This document shows positions 12,801 through 23,963 of a stretch of DNA of 64,000 nucleotides, piece by piece. The first letter of the stretch is position 1, and every line of letters begins with the position of its first letter. The stretch spans positions 235,679 to 299,678 of the forward strand of contig JXTB01000043.1 in NCBI GenBank assembly GCA_002914805.1, written 5' to 3'. Source of the DNA: Parasponia andersonii (taxonomy: Eukaryota; Streptophyta; Magnoliopsida; Rosales; Cannabaceae). A program made the translations under genes and the position numbers. The notes beneath the pieces are model-generated. The model made no database searches. It was not told the origin of the DNA and was given only the letters and a program-made list of their open reading frames with translations.

Positions 12801-14421
12801 AACCTTTATACCTTGTTTACCTTTGAGATAGTCTTAGGTATATTTAGGGACATCCACTAAAGTTATAATTTTATTGGTTCTCAATACAAGACAACTCAAT
12901 AAAGCAACTGTAATTCACGTGTAAAGTCAAATATACTCTAATCACTAACTGCATATTTGGATACACTTTAAATTTTTATTTATATGAACTGAAAAAAATT
13001 GTTTATGTTTTAAATTTAAAAATAAAAAACTAACTTGGTAACACACCAAATCAATTTTAATTTTTAAATTAAAAAAAGCATAAACATACTTGGCAACAAT
13101 AAAAATTAATTAGAAACATATCATTTTCAAAAATTGATTTAGAAAAATATCAATTCCAAAAAATTATTTACTATGAAAATACCTTTTAAACTTTTATTTA
13201 GAAAAATATTATTTTTAAAATTTATTCACCTAAATACCACTTAAAAATTTTTATTTAAAAAATATCACTTTTTGGTTTTACTTTTTCGTTTAAAAATTTT
13301 GGAATTTTCACTTCCAGTATTTTTAAAAAATTTTACAATTTTTTGAAACCAAAAACAAACATAATGTTACCAAGCATATTTTCCAAAAAAGTTTTTATAT
13401 TTTTGTTTATTTAAACAGAAAATATAAAATAAAAAAGGGATATTAAGAGAAACACGGTACTTTATAAAGTTATTATACATATGCAATACCCTCATTTTTA
13501 TGTATATTCTCGTACGGTATTTTCTAAAAAAGTATCACTTTCACGGTTCACTTTCCCTTCTAGTTCACAAATCTTGATCTTTAGTAGCTTCAACATCTCA
13601 TCTGCGCTACTCTTTGTCGAAATTCTCGTCTCGTATCAGAGTACACCTCCTCAGTTCACTCCATCAGCACTCCTGAGATTCTAATTGTAGATCCTTTTTG
13701 ATTTTGGGCTTTGGATCCAACCATAGTTTGAGTTTGGATGGTGGGACTACCACTATAGTTTGTGTACCACATCTTCCATTGTTGAACCAGGATATCTTCC
13801 CCAACTCATTCACATTTTAAAGTGCCGTTATGTTTTATATATATATATACACATATACTGTATTAGAATATTTTTTGTTATAGCTTTAGACATTTATTTG
13901 CATTGGGTAAGAACTGATTACTTTGTTCAGATTTTGGTTTCTCAATGAAAAATTAATGAAGTCTTCTAATTTTATCAAGAGTTGATATACTCAGTTTGTA
14001 TTTCCTAACAAATTCATCGAACCTTTAATTAAATTTCAGTGGAGACTTTTGAATCTTGTAATCGAATCCAACATAGAGATGAGAAATGTAAAATGATATG
14101 ATGATTATATATAGGAATGATTTTAGGAATTTAACTTTTGAGCCTATTATTTGGATGTAATCCTTTTAAAATTACTTTTGCCGTCTCTTTGACTAATTTT
14201 TCCTCTTATCGAATGGTTGTACGGTTTTATGTTATTGGGTTTTTTTATGGATCGGCAAGGTCACGTATTGTAATAATTAATATAATGATAAGAGAAATAT
14301 AATTTGCTAAGTACTAATTTAAATTAGTTGTTAATTTATTCGAACAAATGATTAAAAGTTTAAAAAACTAAAATCAAACTAAAAGAAAACTAAAAAATAA
14401 AATAATGTAAGCAGTGACTCC
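9861..14421. other. Gene-free AT-rich region
   Basis: No coding sequence is supported in this 4.5 kb. About 10490-10640 has words such as ACACGAAACGA and AACGTGTTA that resemble decayed hAT termini. About 11990-12480 reads like a non-coding LTR (TGTTG start, TATATATA near 12196, a following leader), but I found no partner LTR. From 12950 to 13400 there is extremely AT-rich sequence bracketed by CATATTTGGATAC and a reversed near-copy, GTTACCAAGCATATT, possibly a MITE. At 13540-13680 there is a C/T-rich, slightly GC-richer patch that looks like a transcribed leader but has no convincing protein. Confidence 0.45.
12115..12154. repeat. Nested perfect hairpin
   Basis: GGCCACACACC and its exact reverse complement GGTGTGTGGCC form 11-bp arms. 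Overlapping the inner end is a second perfect palindrome, CACAATCATTGTG. The structure sits a little upstream of a TATATATA stretch in the LTR-like region. Confidence 0.8.
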
Positions 14422-14479
14422 TATCAAAGTATCACTGAATCTAAACCTATTATCAAAGTATCACTGAATCTAAACCTAT
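14422..14479. repeat. 29-bp tandem duplication
   Basis: Two adjacent identical 29-bp units, beginning TATCAAAGTATCACTG and ending AAACCTAT, at 14422-14450 and 14451-14479. Confidence 0.9.
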
Positions 14480-15700
14480 GATTACAACTTTCATTCTACC
14501 TTCACCTAAATTACTAGTTACTCTCTCTAAAATATTATTTAAATTTGAATTGCCAACTAAGAAGTCTAATTTATCTAGAAGTTTTTCTGATAGTCAGGTA
14601 GAAATATCTCTTCCAATAACTTATTATATTTCTATGTCAATTAGATTAAAGAAAGATTCATTAAGAACAAGTTCTTTCAACAATTGTATATGTTATGTAG
14701 ATATATTCATATTTCATACAAATTCGTCTAAGTATACTATATGTTATTTTATCTAGATCTAAATCTAAAATCTCTTTTCTAAGTTCATAGAGATTACCAA
14801 ATCAGTCTAATTAATGACTAGTTAATTAGAAGAATTAAACTTAGGATATAACAAATAATTCAATAATTAAAAATATAAATCACAAGGAAAACATAACAAA
14901 TTAAACTACCTATAAAGATCCAATTGTAATTCTAGAATATAAATTTAGTTCATCGTGAAGTTAATAAAAACAACGAGCACGAGGTTTAACATCCTTAAGA
15001 AAATAAAACTAAAAAGAAGACTAAGAGAAGAAGAAAAATCGGAGGATATTGCTTGAACGCTCTTTCTTCAATCTCCAATCTCTCCTTGGCCTTGTCTATC
15101 TAGGTATTTCTCCCTCTTTCTATTCTTTATAAGATTTGCTCTCCCTTAAAAGTGGTCTTTGCCTCTTATTTATAGATCTTGTTCCTAGTTTTTAGGTATA
15201 AATCCCATTAAAAATCGTAGCTTATGGCATAAGAAGTTTCAGCATCGCACTTTGGCTACAGTTAAGATTTTGCTCGCTGCAGTCAAGCTTCATTAAGTCA
15301 TCGCTTTGGATCATCACCCTGCAGCCAAGATACTTTTTTGTTGCAACTAGGGGTCAACAATCTTCTGAACCTATTCTCGCACTGCAGCCAAGATTCCTCC
15401 CGCTGCAGCCGTGGCTCTCGGATAGTTTTTAATGACTCTCGCTGCAGATAGGGTTTGTCCTCATCGTAGTTAGAAAATCTTGAATTCTGTTGCCAAGAAA
15501 TGTTGGGCTGCAGCCACAACTCCAAATTTTGCTTGTTTTAAGCTTGACCTTGCTAGATTTCAACCCAACTGGATTATGGACCTATAAATAAACATCAAAG
15601 ACACATAAACTGCTTATAAAAACACTAAAAAGTCACTAAGTATTAAACCTAAAAGTGAAGTAACAATGTATATAAAAACAACCTATCATAAAACCATGGT
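14480..15700 (-). other. LTR-like non-coding sequence with GCTGCAG words
   Basis: Read on the minus strand, this resembles a retrotransposon LTR plus leader. A promoter-like TCTATAAATAAGAGG lies near 15165-15180, followed by a transcribed-looking segment and then very AT-rich DNA. Upstream (15240-15520) the words CTGCAGC and TTGGCTGCAG recur about eight times. I found no second LTR, no primer-binding site and no protein, so this is probably a solo or truncated non-autonomous element. Confidence 0.3.
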
Positions 15701-16990
15701 TAAAAAAGAAAAGTAGCTAGTTTATGATAATTAATAACCAATATTGGTAATAACTAGTAACCAATCTGGTTACTAGTAACTAGTTACAAATCTTTGTAAC
15801 ATACCATATTTTTAGAAAATGGTAACTAAAATTAGTAACTAAACTAGTTATCGATAAACAAAGTAACTACTAACCAGATTATTACATAGTAACTAGAATC
15901 TAGAAACTAGAAATTAGAGGCTAATTTGATGGTTACAAGACTGATAACAGTAATTAAATTGATTACTAATGAATAAAGTAACTAGTAACAAAATTTTAAT
16001 GGTAACTAGAAATTATAATTTGGAAACTAGAAGTTAATTTGGAAGTTACAAGACTAATAACTAGAAATCAATAATCAATAATCAATAGCGGTAACTAAAC
16101 TGGTTACTAATGAACAAAGTAACTAATAACCAAATTATTTAATAGTAACCAGAAACTAGTAGCTGATTTAGCAGTCACAAAACTAGTAACCAATGCTTAA
16201 TAATTAGTCCAATTAGTAACCAAAAACTACAAACCAGTAGCAATCAAGTTTATAATAATAACTAAAAAAATAGTAACCAATATCCAGTAACTAGTCCCTT
16301 ATAATAACCAGGTGCTAGTCTAGAAACTAATAACTAGTACTCAGAAACTCATAAATAATAACTAAATTAGTAACTTGTAATCAGCATAATCAATAAACAT
16401 AGTGAATAACCAGATTGATTACTAATTATAACTATCCACCAGTTTGTAAACTTAAAAGTAGTAAACAATCACTATTTTGAAAACCAATAAGTCGTCAACA
16501 GTTTAGAAATTACTTTTTTTCCAAGTTAAAGTGCTTATTCGTTGGGTTCTAATGACACAATAATACTAATTTGGTCAAGTATTTAATTATTTATTACCAT
16601 GAATATGCATAAAGCTAGGAAAGAAAGCTTTTCTTTTGTGTTAGTACTAGTTTGGAAATTAGTAACCAATATTAGTTAGTCGTAATAAGTCACTAGTCTT
16701 ATTACCAATTTGATTAATAATGTGGTAACTAGTCACCATTCTTGTAATTAGTAACTAGCTATCAGTTTTGAAATTAGTTATGAGACCAAATTGGTAATTG
16801 TTCATTGATCGTGACTAGCAACCAAACAAACTAGTAACAAGTAATAACAGTAGTTAGTAGTAATCAGATTGATAATTGGTTAATGATAACTAGAGAAATT
16901 AATAATTAGTAACTGCCTTGATTACTAGTAATTGTAATAATTAGTAATTAGCAACCTTAACTAGACTGGCTACTGGTCACTAGTCTTAAA
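15700..16990. repeat. Degenerate TAGTAAC/GTTACTA repeat tract
   Basis: For about 1.3 kb the sequence is built of variants of AACTAGTAACCA and its reverse complement TGGTTACTAGTT, with spacing that does not settle into a fixed unit. Words such as CTAGTAAC, AGTAACCA and GGTTACTA recur dozens of times in both orientations. There is no coding potential. Origin is unclear; see findings. Confidence 0.75.
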
Positions 16991-17009
16991 GGTTATCAAT
17001 TTGAAAACG

Positions 17010-17377
17010 ATACAATAACACGGTCCAAAATCTGCACGTTTAGTTGACAAACTTGACACGAAATCGACCCTGAATTAACATGATTAACCAACTTTTTTAG
17101 CAAAATCTATTATAAATTATTAAATAATTATTTCATAGATTATATTTTTAATGAAATTCATGTAAATAAAATGAGAAATAATAAACTAATGAGTCAATTT
17201 ATCTTAATAAAATAAAACTAAAATGAAAAAAATCAAATAAATGAATAATGATAATATTTAGAAATATTGTGACATGTCAATCTGAATGACATTTTCATTA
17301 AACAAGTAATCCATGAATAACACAAAACATGCACATTATAAAATAGGTCTACACGAAATGACACGAGTTGCTAACCC
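17010..17377. repeat. Possible hAT-MITE remnant
   Basis: The right end reads ACACGAGTTGCTAACCCC, which resembles the terminal wording of the hAT element at 29958-35140. The left end, GGTTATCAATTTGAAAACGA, is a weak inverted counterpart. The interior is AT-rich with CACGA words and no protein. Boundaries are approximate. Confidence 0.3.
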
Positions 17378-18099
17378 CTTAAAACTTCTATTTGTGTTAA
17401 TGGCACAAATGGTCCTTGAAATATCCAATTTGTGATAATTTGGTTCTTAAATATTAAATTGTAGTAATTAAGCTCCTGAATTTTTTAATTGTAGAAACTT
17501 GATTCCTAGACTGTCAAAATCACAACTTGATGTTAAATTTTTGACAAAAAACACATGGCAGCATCTGAAAGGAAATTTGAAAGACAATTAAGGAATTTTA
17601 AACAGAAAAATAAATAATTATAGAAAATTTTTCCTAAATTTATAACTCCAAAAACTCTAAAAAATACAAATACTCCCTCTGTCCCACAAAGATAGACTTC
17701 CTTCTATTTTCACACAGATTAAGAAAATTTAATTAATATCCTTGAAACAGCTAATTTTACTTACATTTTTCATAATATACCCCTACATTAATATATAACT
17801 CATTACTCTATTAAAACTAGATGGTCATAAAATATTAAATTATTCTTAGAACTAACCATTGTTTAATGTAAGACTCAGGGTAATTAACGTTCAAAAGTTG
17901 GCTAGAATGGATAAAATTAATGAAATTACCAAACCTGGCAACTATCAAAAATTTGGATTTTTGATTTAAAAAAAAATCAATTTGGTAATACGCCTAAGGT
18001 TTTTCAAATATTTTTCATTTACCTACCAAGCATTTTTTTGAATTTTAGATTGAACTCTATAAATAAAGATATGTAGCCAGAGTTAATCACAAGTGAAAA

Positions 18100-19516
18100 A
18101 TGACTAGTTCATCACAAATTAGTTCTATTGATTTGAATGTTTTTCTAGAAAATGTTCTCTCATCTAATGATATCAATTTACTTTCACCACAAAATAGTCT
18201 TATTGATTTGAATTATTTACGGGAAGGTGTTAATTCTCTTATCAATACCATGATTGTGCCTGAAGATACACGTCATCGAAAAAAAAAAAGAAAAATTTCA
18301 CTTGCATTAAGAAGAGAGCTATTTTTGAAATGCTACTCCAAGAAAGCAAAGATGGAAAGTTAACAAGAGGAGTCATTTCTAAAGTTGCCCACTCTTTTTC
18401 TATATCTACTAGATCAGTTTCTCGAATATGGCATGGTGCAAAATGTTTCACTACTACGAATGGTGATCTACCAGATTATTCTTCAAAGCTTGTGAAAAGA
18501 GTTGGTCGCAAGAGAGTTGAAATAGATTTAGAACGAATAAAAGATATACTTTTTCATCGTCGAACAAATATAAGATCCTTATCAAAGGCATTAGTTGTGC
18601 CAAAATCAATCATACATAGAAGAATCAAGATTCTAGATTAAAACTCTCAAAAATATAACCTAAAACATGATAAATATACAAAATAATAGACTAAAATCGT
18701 GGTTAAAATAATGGATACTCTACTTTTAGTGACTAAAATGGGTTTAAAAGCTTAAATATACCTTCTTTGCTAGAAAAAATAGTGAAAATGAGGGAAAAAT
18801 GGGTGTTAGCCACGGCTATTGGAAGTGTAAATAGGAAAAATCGGATTTTATAGGTCTTTTATGGGCCATAACATGGTACCTTATAGGCGGCGTGTATTTT
18901 AAATGTAACGGCGCCTTATAGGCACCGTTATATCATCAAACCACGGCGCCTGGCAAGCTCCGTGATTGTTCCGTGTTTATAACGGCGCCTAATAAGCGCC
19001 ATTATATGTATTAAACCACGGCGCTTACGAGGCGCCGTGATTGTCCCACCGTTTATTATGGTGCCTGTTAGGCACCGTAATATCCTGTATACTATCACGG
19101 TATGTCCGTACAAGCGCCGTGATAGCCAACATTTTTTGTAGTGTAGAAGTTACGAAAAAAGATGGATTCGACATTTGTTTATGTTGTCAACCTGCGAACA
19201 GTCCCGATATGAATGTCTTAGAGCTTGGTTTTTTTAGAGTTATTGATTCACTTCAACATCAAGAGGCTCTAGCTATAATTGATGAATTTATTGTGGCTGT
19301 GGAGAAGGCTTTTAATGTATTACTGAAGATTTAAACAATGTGTTTTTGACATTACAATCGTGCATGGTTGAGGTGATGAGAATTTCAGCTGGAAATAACG
19401 ATAGGATTCCACATATGAACAAACGAAAATTGATCAGAAATAGACAGCTACCAAATTGCATTGAGTGTGATTCTCAAGTTTTGAACGAGGCAAAGGCAGC
19501 TATATATAAAAGATGA
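18100..19516 (+). pseudogene. Mariner-like transposase relic, catalytic middle missing
   Basis: The N-terminal part at 18100-18641 encodes, across one frameshift near 18350, a basic region and a helix-turn-helix block (KVAHSFSISTRSVSRIWHGA, then VPKSIIHRRIK) typical of plant mariner transposases. The C-terminal part resumes at 19139 with DGFDICLCCQPANSPDMNVL, the conserved block around the last catalytic Asp. After another frameshift near 19320 it ends with LTLQSCMVEVMRISAG...NRQLPNCIECD and a stop at about 19516. The intervening catalytic region is absent and about 490 bp of CACTA-like DNA stands in its place. Non-functional. Confidence 0.75.
18645..19138. mobile_element. CACTA (En/Spm) terminal fragment inside mariner
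   Basis: It ends at 19138 with TTTTTTGTAGTG, the reverse of the CACTA-type terminus CACTACAAAAAA. The adjoining 250 bp carry subterminal modules, each an inverted pair such as ACGGCGCCTxxTAGGCGCCGT, alternating between CACGG- and AACGG- forms. No opposite terminus is found near 18645, so only one end is present. The left junction is approximate. Confidence 0.6.
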
Positions 19517-20384
19517 AAAAATTCTCAAAATAACAATAGTGATTTGATTGCTTAGTTTGTCAAAAAAAAAAAAGATTGCTTAGATTACATTGAGATGTTG
19601 CTGCCAATGTACAAGATAGTCACATTGGTAACAAGGCAACTAGGCCTTCTTTTGTTTCCGAGTTTTCTTCTATAGTCACATTGGTTTTCAAGTTTCGATT
19701 ATATTGTCCTCAAATGTGGATACGGTCAAATCCCTGGTGTTTTATTTTATTTTTATTTGGGGGAGTACTATTTGAGTACTAATCAACAAACTAAATTCAG
19801 TAATACTATTAAAAATAAAATTAAGTTACGAACCAAAATTAAATTTCATCATCATAGATAAATTTCGGAAAAAAGGAGAACGTCATAGGTTACATAGCTA
19901 AAAATGATTGTTTAATGTGATTATATCTAAATCTCTCATAAAATACATCGATACATGAGCATAATAGTACTATCTAATTTCAACAAACAAGTTGATATTC
20001 TTGAGTCTTAGAAAGTTGGGTAATAAATTCCATGTAAGAAAATTAGTAGAACTTGGGTAGAAAAATACTTATCATTTGAGAAACAACATGTTGATATTCT
20101 TGAACTGTAGAAATATAACCATATTCTTCTGGTGGAGTATTTAAATTGAACAATGGTCTCATAGATTTGTTCAAGTACTCATGATCTATTGTGCTAATTA
20201 TTCTAGGAGTATCCTTAGAAAAATCAAGAGAATGTTGATGGTCTTTTAGTTTTTCACTCCTGGTTTAAAGAAATACCGACAATAGATAATGGTAGGATTT
20301 TTTGATATTGTAAGATTAAATAGCACATGAGAAAAAACGGAGGAGATGAAAAGTGATGTGCATTAATGTTTTATTTATTATTCT

Positions 20385-20869
20385 AACTATAATTATTTAA
20401 TAGTGGTTTGTACATGTTGTTAACAAAGAATATTAAATAGGGGCATATTAATAAACTAAAAAATTAATTATAATGTTAAAAGGTAAAGTGGACTACAATA
20501 TGGGACATATGAAAATATGAAAAAAAGAAAGATAACCTATCTATATGAGACGGAGAGTTCAAATCTTTTTATCCAACTTAGTACATTTAAATACTCTCGA
20601 CGATGCTACAATATCCTCTCTTTCTCNAACTATAATTATTTAATAGTGGTTTGTACATGTTGTTAACAAAGAATATTAAATAGGGGCATATTAATAAACT
20701 AAAAAATTAATTATAATGTTAAAAGGTAAAGTGGACTACAATATGGGACATATGAAAATATGAAAAAAAGAAAGATAACCTATCTATATGAGACGGAGAG
20801 TTCAAATCTTTTTATCCAACTTAGTACATTTAAATACTCTCGACGATGCTACAATATCCTCTCTTTCTC
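20385..20869. repeat. 242-bp exact duplication flanking an N
   Basis: Bases 20385-20626 recur at 20628-20869, identically as far as I can see, with the single N at 20627 between them. This is the expected look of a false duplication made when overlapping contig ends were joined without merging. A real tandem duplication is less likely. Confidence 0.9.
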
Positions 20870-21112
20870 GTGTACTTTCTTTTTTTATCAGAAATTCAAA
20901 AAGAGTTTAATTTATACGATCCAAAGATTAAATTGATATAAATTAAAAAATTTAGGTACTATTGTCAGACAAATTTCAACATTAGATACTTGAGGGCCAT
21001 TTGTGCCTTCAACCCTTTCAAGTTCCATTTTCCCACTCTGCTCTCTCGAGTCCCGACTCAAAAAGCTTCCATAAAAACCCTAAATTACAGAGAAAACTCT
21101 ACGCCATCGCCG

Positions 21113-22824
21113 ATGGCGTCTTCCTCGACTGAGTTCTCTCCGGTGGAGTCTTCGCCGGAAGAAGAACGCCGGAACTGGGTGGAACTGCCACGGGACGTGA
21201 CGGCATCGATACTGTCACGGCTGGGCGCGATGGAAATCCTGACGAGTGGCCAGATGGTGTGCAAGGCGTGGCTCGAGATCTGCAAGGACCCTCTCTTGTG
21301 GCGAACCATTGACATGTACAACCTGGGTGATCCGGATTTGGGTTTGGACTTGGAGAAGATTTGCCGCCACGCCGTCGACCGGAGTTGTGGCGAATTGGTT
21401 GATATCAACCTTGAGTACTTCGTCACTGATGAGCTTCTTCAGTATATCACTGATAGGTATATTCATTTCTCTCATTTTTCTTTTTGTTTGGAATATCAGT
21501 GGATAATTTATTGCGGGTAACGTTGTTCATGTTATATTTCCCAGGATATAGGTCCATTTAACGGTTTAGGATTATCCAGCGGTTTGTGGATATAATTGTT
21601 TTAGAATATAACAGTTGAATTGACATAATTCTTGGGTTGAATCTCAATTTGAAGTGTATTGGTTTTGCGATTTTGAAACACATGGGATGGTGGCCAATTA
21701 CCTTGCTGTATTTCAAACTTTTGTGTGAAAGTACTTTGGCAGAAATATTTTGAAACTGAGGAAATAAATTGTGTTATGTTTTCTCGTTCTCCCGTTAATG
21801 AATGGTGGTAATTAACCAGATTGAGCGAACTAGCAGAGGAGTTTTATGAGTTCGGGAGTAAATTGTTTTCTTTTATTTAACTTTCTTTCTGGCATGTCTA
21901 GTTGTTAGTATGGTCTGGATCATGGCTATCATGCCCCTGCATAAGCTTTTGGCATGTCAAAGGTTGTAGATTGGTCACAGCATAGCCTGCAGTTCTCTGA
22001 TGAACTTTGAAGCATAATTAGTTGAGTCTTCTATATCTAGATTCCTATAACGAAGTAATGAAGTTGTTGTGCAAAAGTTTCCAAAAAGTTTAGTTTCTTT
22101 GTCTACATTATTGCTAAATTGTGCTGTTTGATTCCTTCCACTACATTTCAACAGATCGAATCAGATCAAACGTCTTCGACTGGCTTGTTGCTATCATGCC
22201 TCAGATGAGGGATTGATTGAAGCCATTGGAAAACTTCCACTTCTGGAGGAGCTAGATCTGACACTCTGCTCATTCTCAGTAGAACCTCTCAAAGCTTTGG
22301 GGCGCAGTTGCTCTCATTTAAAATCATTGAAATTGAACTGCCACGCTTACAGGATCTCAATTGAAGATCTTGATGATGAGGTGGAATTTAATGATGAGGT
22401 TATTACCATTGGTGAAAACTTGTCCAAATTACGCCACTTGCAGCTTATTGGAAATGGGATGACTAACATGGGGTTGGAAGCTATTCTTGATGGTTGTCCT
22501 AATCTTGAGTCGCTTGACCTGCGTCGATGTCTCAATATTGATTTGAAGGGAAATTTGGGGAAAAGGTGTGCTGAGCAGATTAAGCATTTGTGGCTTCCTG
22601 GTGATTCAATCAAGGACTATAGATTTGTTGCTGATCCTGACGATGGTTTATTAGATGAAGACTATCCTTTCCGCTTTGCTGGTGCTGATTTCTTACTTGG
22701 TGAGTATCTTGAACTTGAAGATGGCTATGAGGATGCCGATGACTATAGCTATGATGATTGTGGATACTCAGGCGGGAATGATTCCTTGGACTACGAGGAT
22801 TTTACAGACTATGATGACTTCTGA
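21113..22824 (+). CDS. SKIP19-like F-box/LRR protein, copy 1
   Basis: Two exons, 21113-21456 and 22155-22824 (GATAG|GTATAT to CAACAG|ATCGAA), give 337 aa. Residues about 22-70 are an F-box (NWVELPRDVTASILSRLG, then VCKAWLEICKDPLLWRTIDM). The AVDRSCGELVDINLEYF block follows, then leucine-rich repeats (IKRLRLACCYHASDEGLIEA, LPLLEELDLTLC, LRHLQLIGNGMTNMGLEAIL, CPNLESLDLRRC). The C-terminus is a long Asp/Glu/Tyr tail. F-box proteins of this type join SKP1 in SCF ubiquitin ligases, with the LRRs binding the substrate; the substrate is unknown. I chose the ATG at 21113 because it matches the start context of the paralog; an in-frame upstream ATG at 20990 lies in transposon sequence. No defects are seen. 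Confidence 0.92.
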
Positions 22825-23963
22825 TAAATTTGTTCTCGTATCTGGTGGTGAGACGAAGGCTTACAGCATAAAGGTGCAGAATCCCTGTTTTGTTTTTCAC
22901 TCTATCAAGTTATGTATGTTATTGTACATAAGAAAGCTGTTTGGAATCTATTATGGACCTTGGAAAACTGAATTACTACATCCATCCAAGTATCCTGCGT
23001 TTTTTCCGGGATTGTTGCTTTGTTACCATTAGTTCTCATTTTGGGGTTAGCGGATTTTGTATGACAAGTTAGGAAATTAGGTTCTATGTTACTTTTCTCA
23101 AAATAAAATAATAATTAATATGCATCGCTAAAAAAAATATTATCCTTAATTTGCAGAGAAAATGAAAAACTCTTTTCTGCGTTTTGGAAGTTTGCTTTTT
23201 TATCAAACAGAAAGAAGATTGGTACATCATTCATTAATTTACACAAACTCTTCTGTTTATTCGAACCTCTTTTTCTCTTATTTATAACGTGTTGTTAGTT
23301 TGGTTATTTCCATTTCTTTCTTTTTTTTTTTTTTCGAACTCTTTGATGGTTATCTTCTCGCTTTCTGATACAACGTTTCTTACTTTCTTTTTTGTTTTGT
23401 ACCAAAATTATTTCGTGGTTCCCTTGAAAACATTTTCAAGGAAGACAGAGAAAATTCGCAAAATGTTTAGGGACCTTTCGTATTAAATCCATAAAAGTTA
23501 AATCTATGTAAGGCCCTTAAATTTTCCTCTCTTTATAGATGGTTCGTAACTCTATTTTGCATCCAAAGTAGTCTTTGAATTCTTCAGGTGTGCGACCATT
23601 TTGTGCCAAAAGTAGTCTTTGAACTCTTCCAATGTGTTAGTTCATACGATGGGTAAGATCAGAATTTTTAAAACGTTTATAAAACTACTGATCTCTGTAG
23701 TGTACTTTTTGTTTTTTTTTTTGGGTTCTGTATAACAAATGGTTCCTAAACCCTCTATTTATTGAGAACTATGAAGTCGGTGATTCCCATATGAGTTGCA
23801 CAAAATAGAATGGAGAAAGATACATTTTAACTGAGGTACACTACAAGATTTAAGTTTTGTGTTTGTTAACAAGGGAAAGAGAGAGGCCAAAGCTCCAAAG
23901 GGATAAACACACACAAAGAGGGTCTATTTATTAAAAAGAAATAGTAAAAGGAATGAAGATGAA
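22825..23963. other. Intergenic region between F-box copy 1 and PFD1
   Basis: The first 650 bp are recognisably similar to the DNA after F-box copy 2 (shared words GTTATGTATGT, GTACATAAGAAAGC), so they belong to the duplicated block. Similarity can still be followed to about 23800 (GGTTCCTAAAC, CTTCTAATGTG-like words). This stretch should hold the 3' UTRs of both convergent genes. No other gene is seen. Confidence 0.6.

Larger units (their letters stand above)
17673..20557 (+). mobile_element. Mariner-like (Tc1/mariner) element, decayed
   Basis: The left end, CTCCCTCTGTCCCACAAAG after TA, is the classic plant mariner/Stowaway terminal repeat. A degraded inverted copy (CTATCTATATGAGACGGAGAG) lies at about 20537-20557; it occurs again at 20780-20800 because of the 242-bp duplication. 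A transposase relic lies inside at 18100-19516. TA target duplication is visible only on the left. An internal CACTA fragment and a frameshift make it non-functional. Confidence 0.7.
17402..21007. mobile_element. TIR-bounded composite element, inner mariner insertion
   Basis: The left end is GGCACAAATGGTCCTTGAA and the right end, read in reverse, is GGCACAAATGGCCCTCAAG. They match over about 20 positions with two or three differences. The interior outside the nested mariner element is non-coding (TTGTGATAATTTGG, GATCCAAAGATT). I see no convincing target-site duplication, and I cannot assign a superfamily. The right end lies 105 bp before the ATG of F-box copy 1, so the gene's promoter region is transposon-derived. 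The two ends could instead be separate fragments of one repeat family. Confidence 0.5.

Noticed and set aside
15298-15525. 75-aa open frame with repeated Trp-Leu-Gln
   Set aside because: The repetition comes from recurring GCTGCAG words in non-coding LTR-like DNA; no domain and no start context.
20990-21112. N-terminal extension of F-box copy 1 to the ATG at 20990
   Set aside because: The extra 41 codons lie partly in a transposon terminus and have no counterpart in copies 2 or 3; 21113 fits the paralogs.
21085-21475. Minus-strand open frames opposite the F-box exon (also 25356-25728 and 51887-52297)
   Set aside because: They mirror the GC-rich F-box coding sequence in the same places in all three paralogs; shadows of the real exon.
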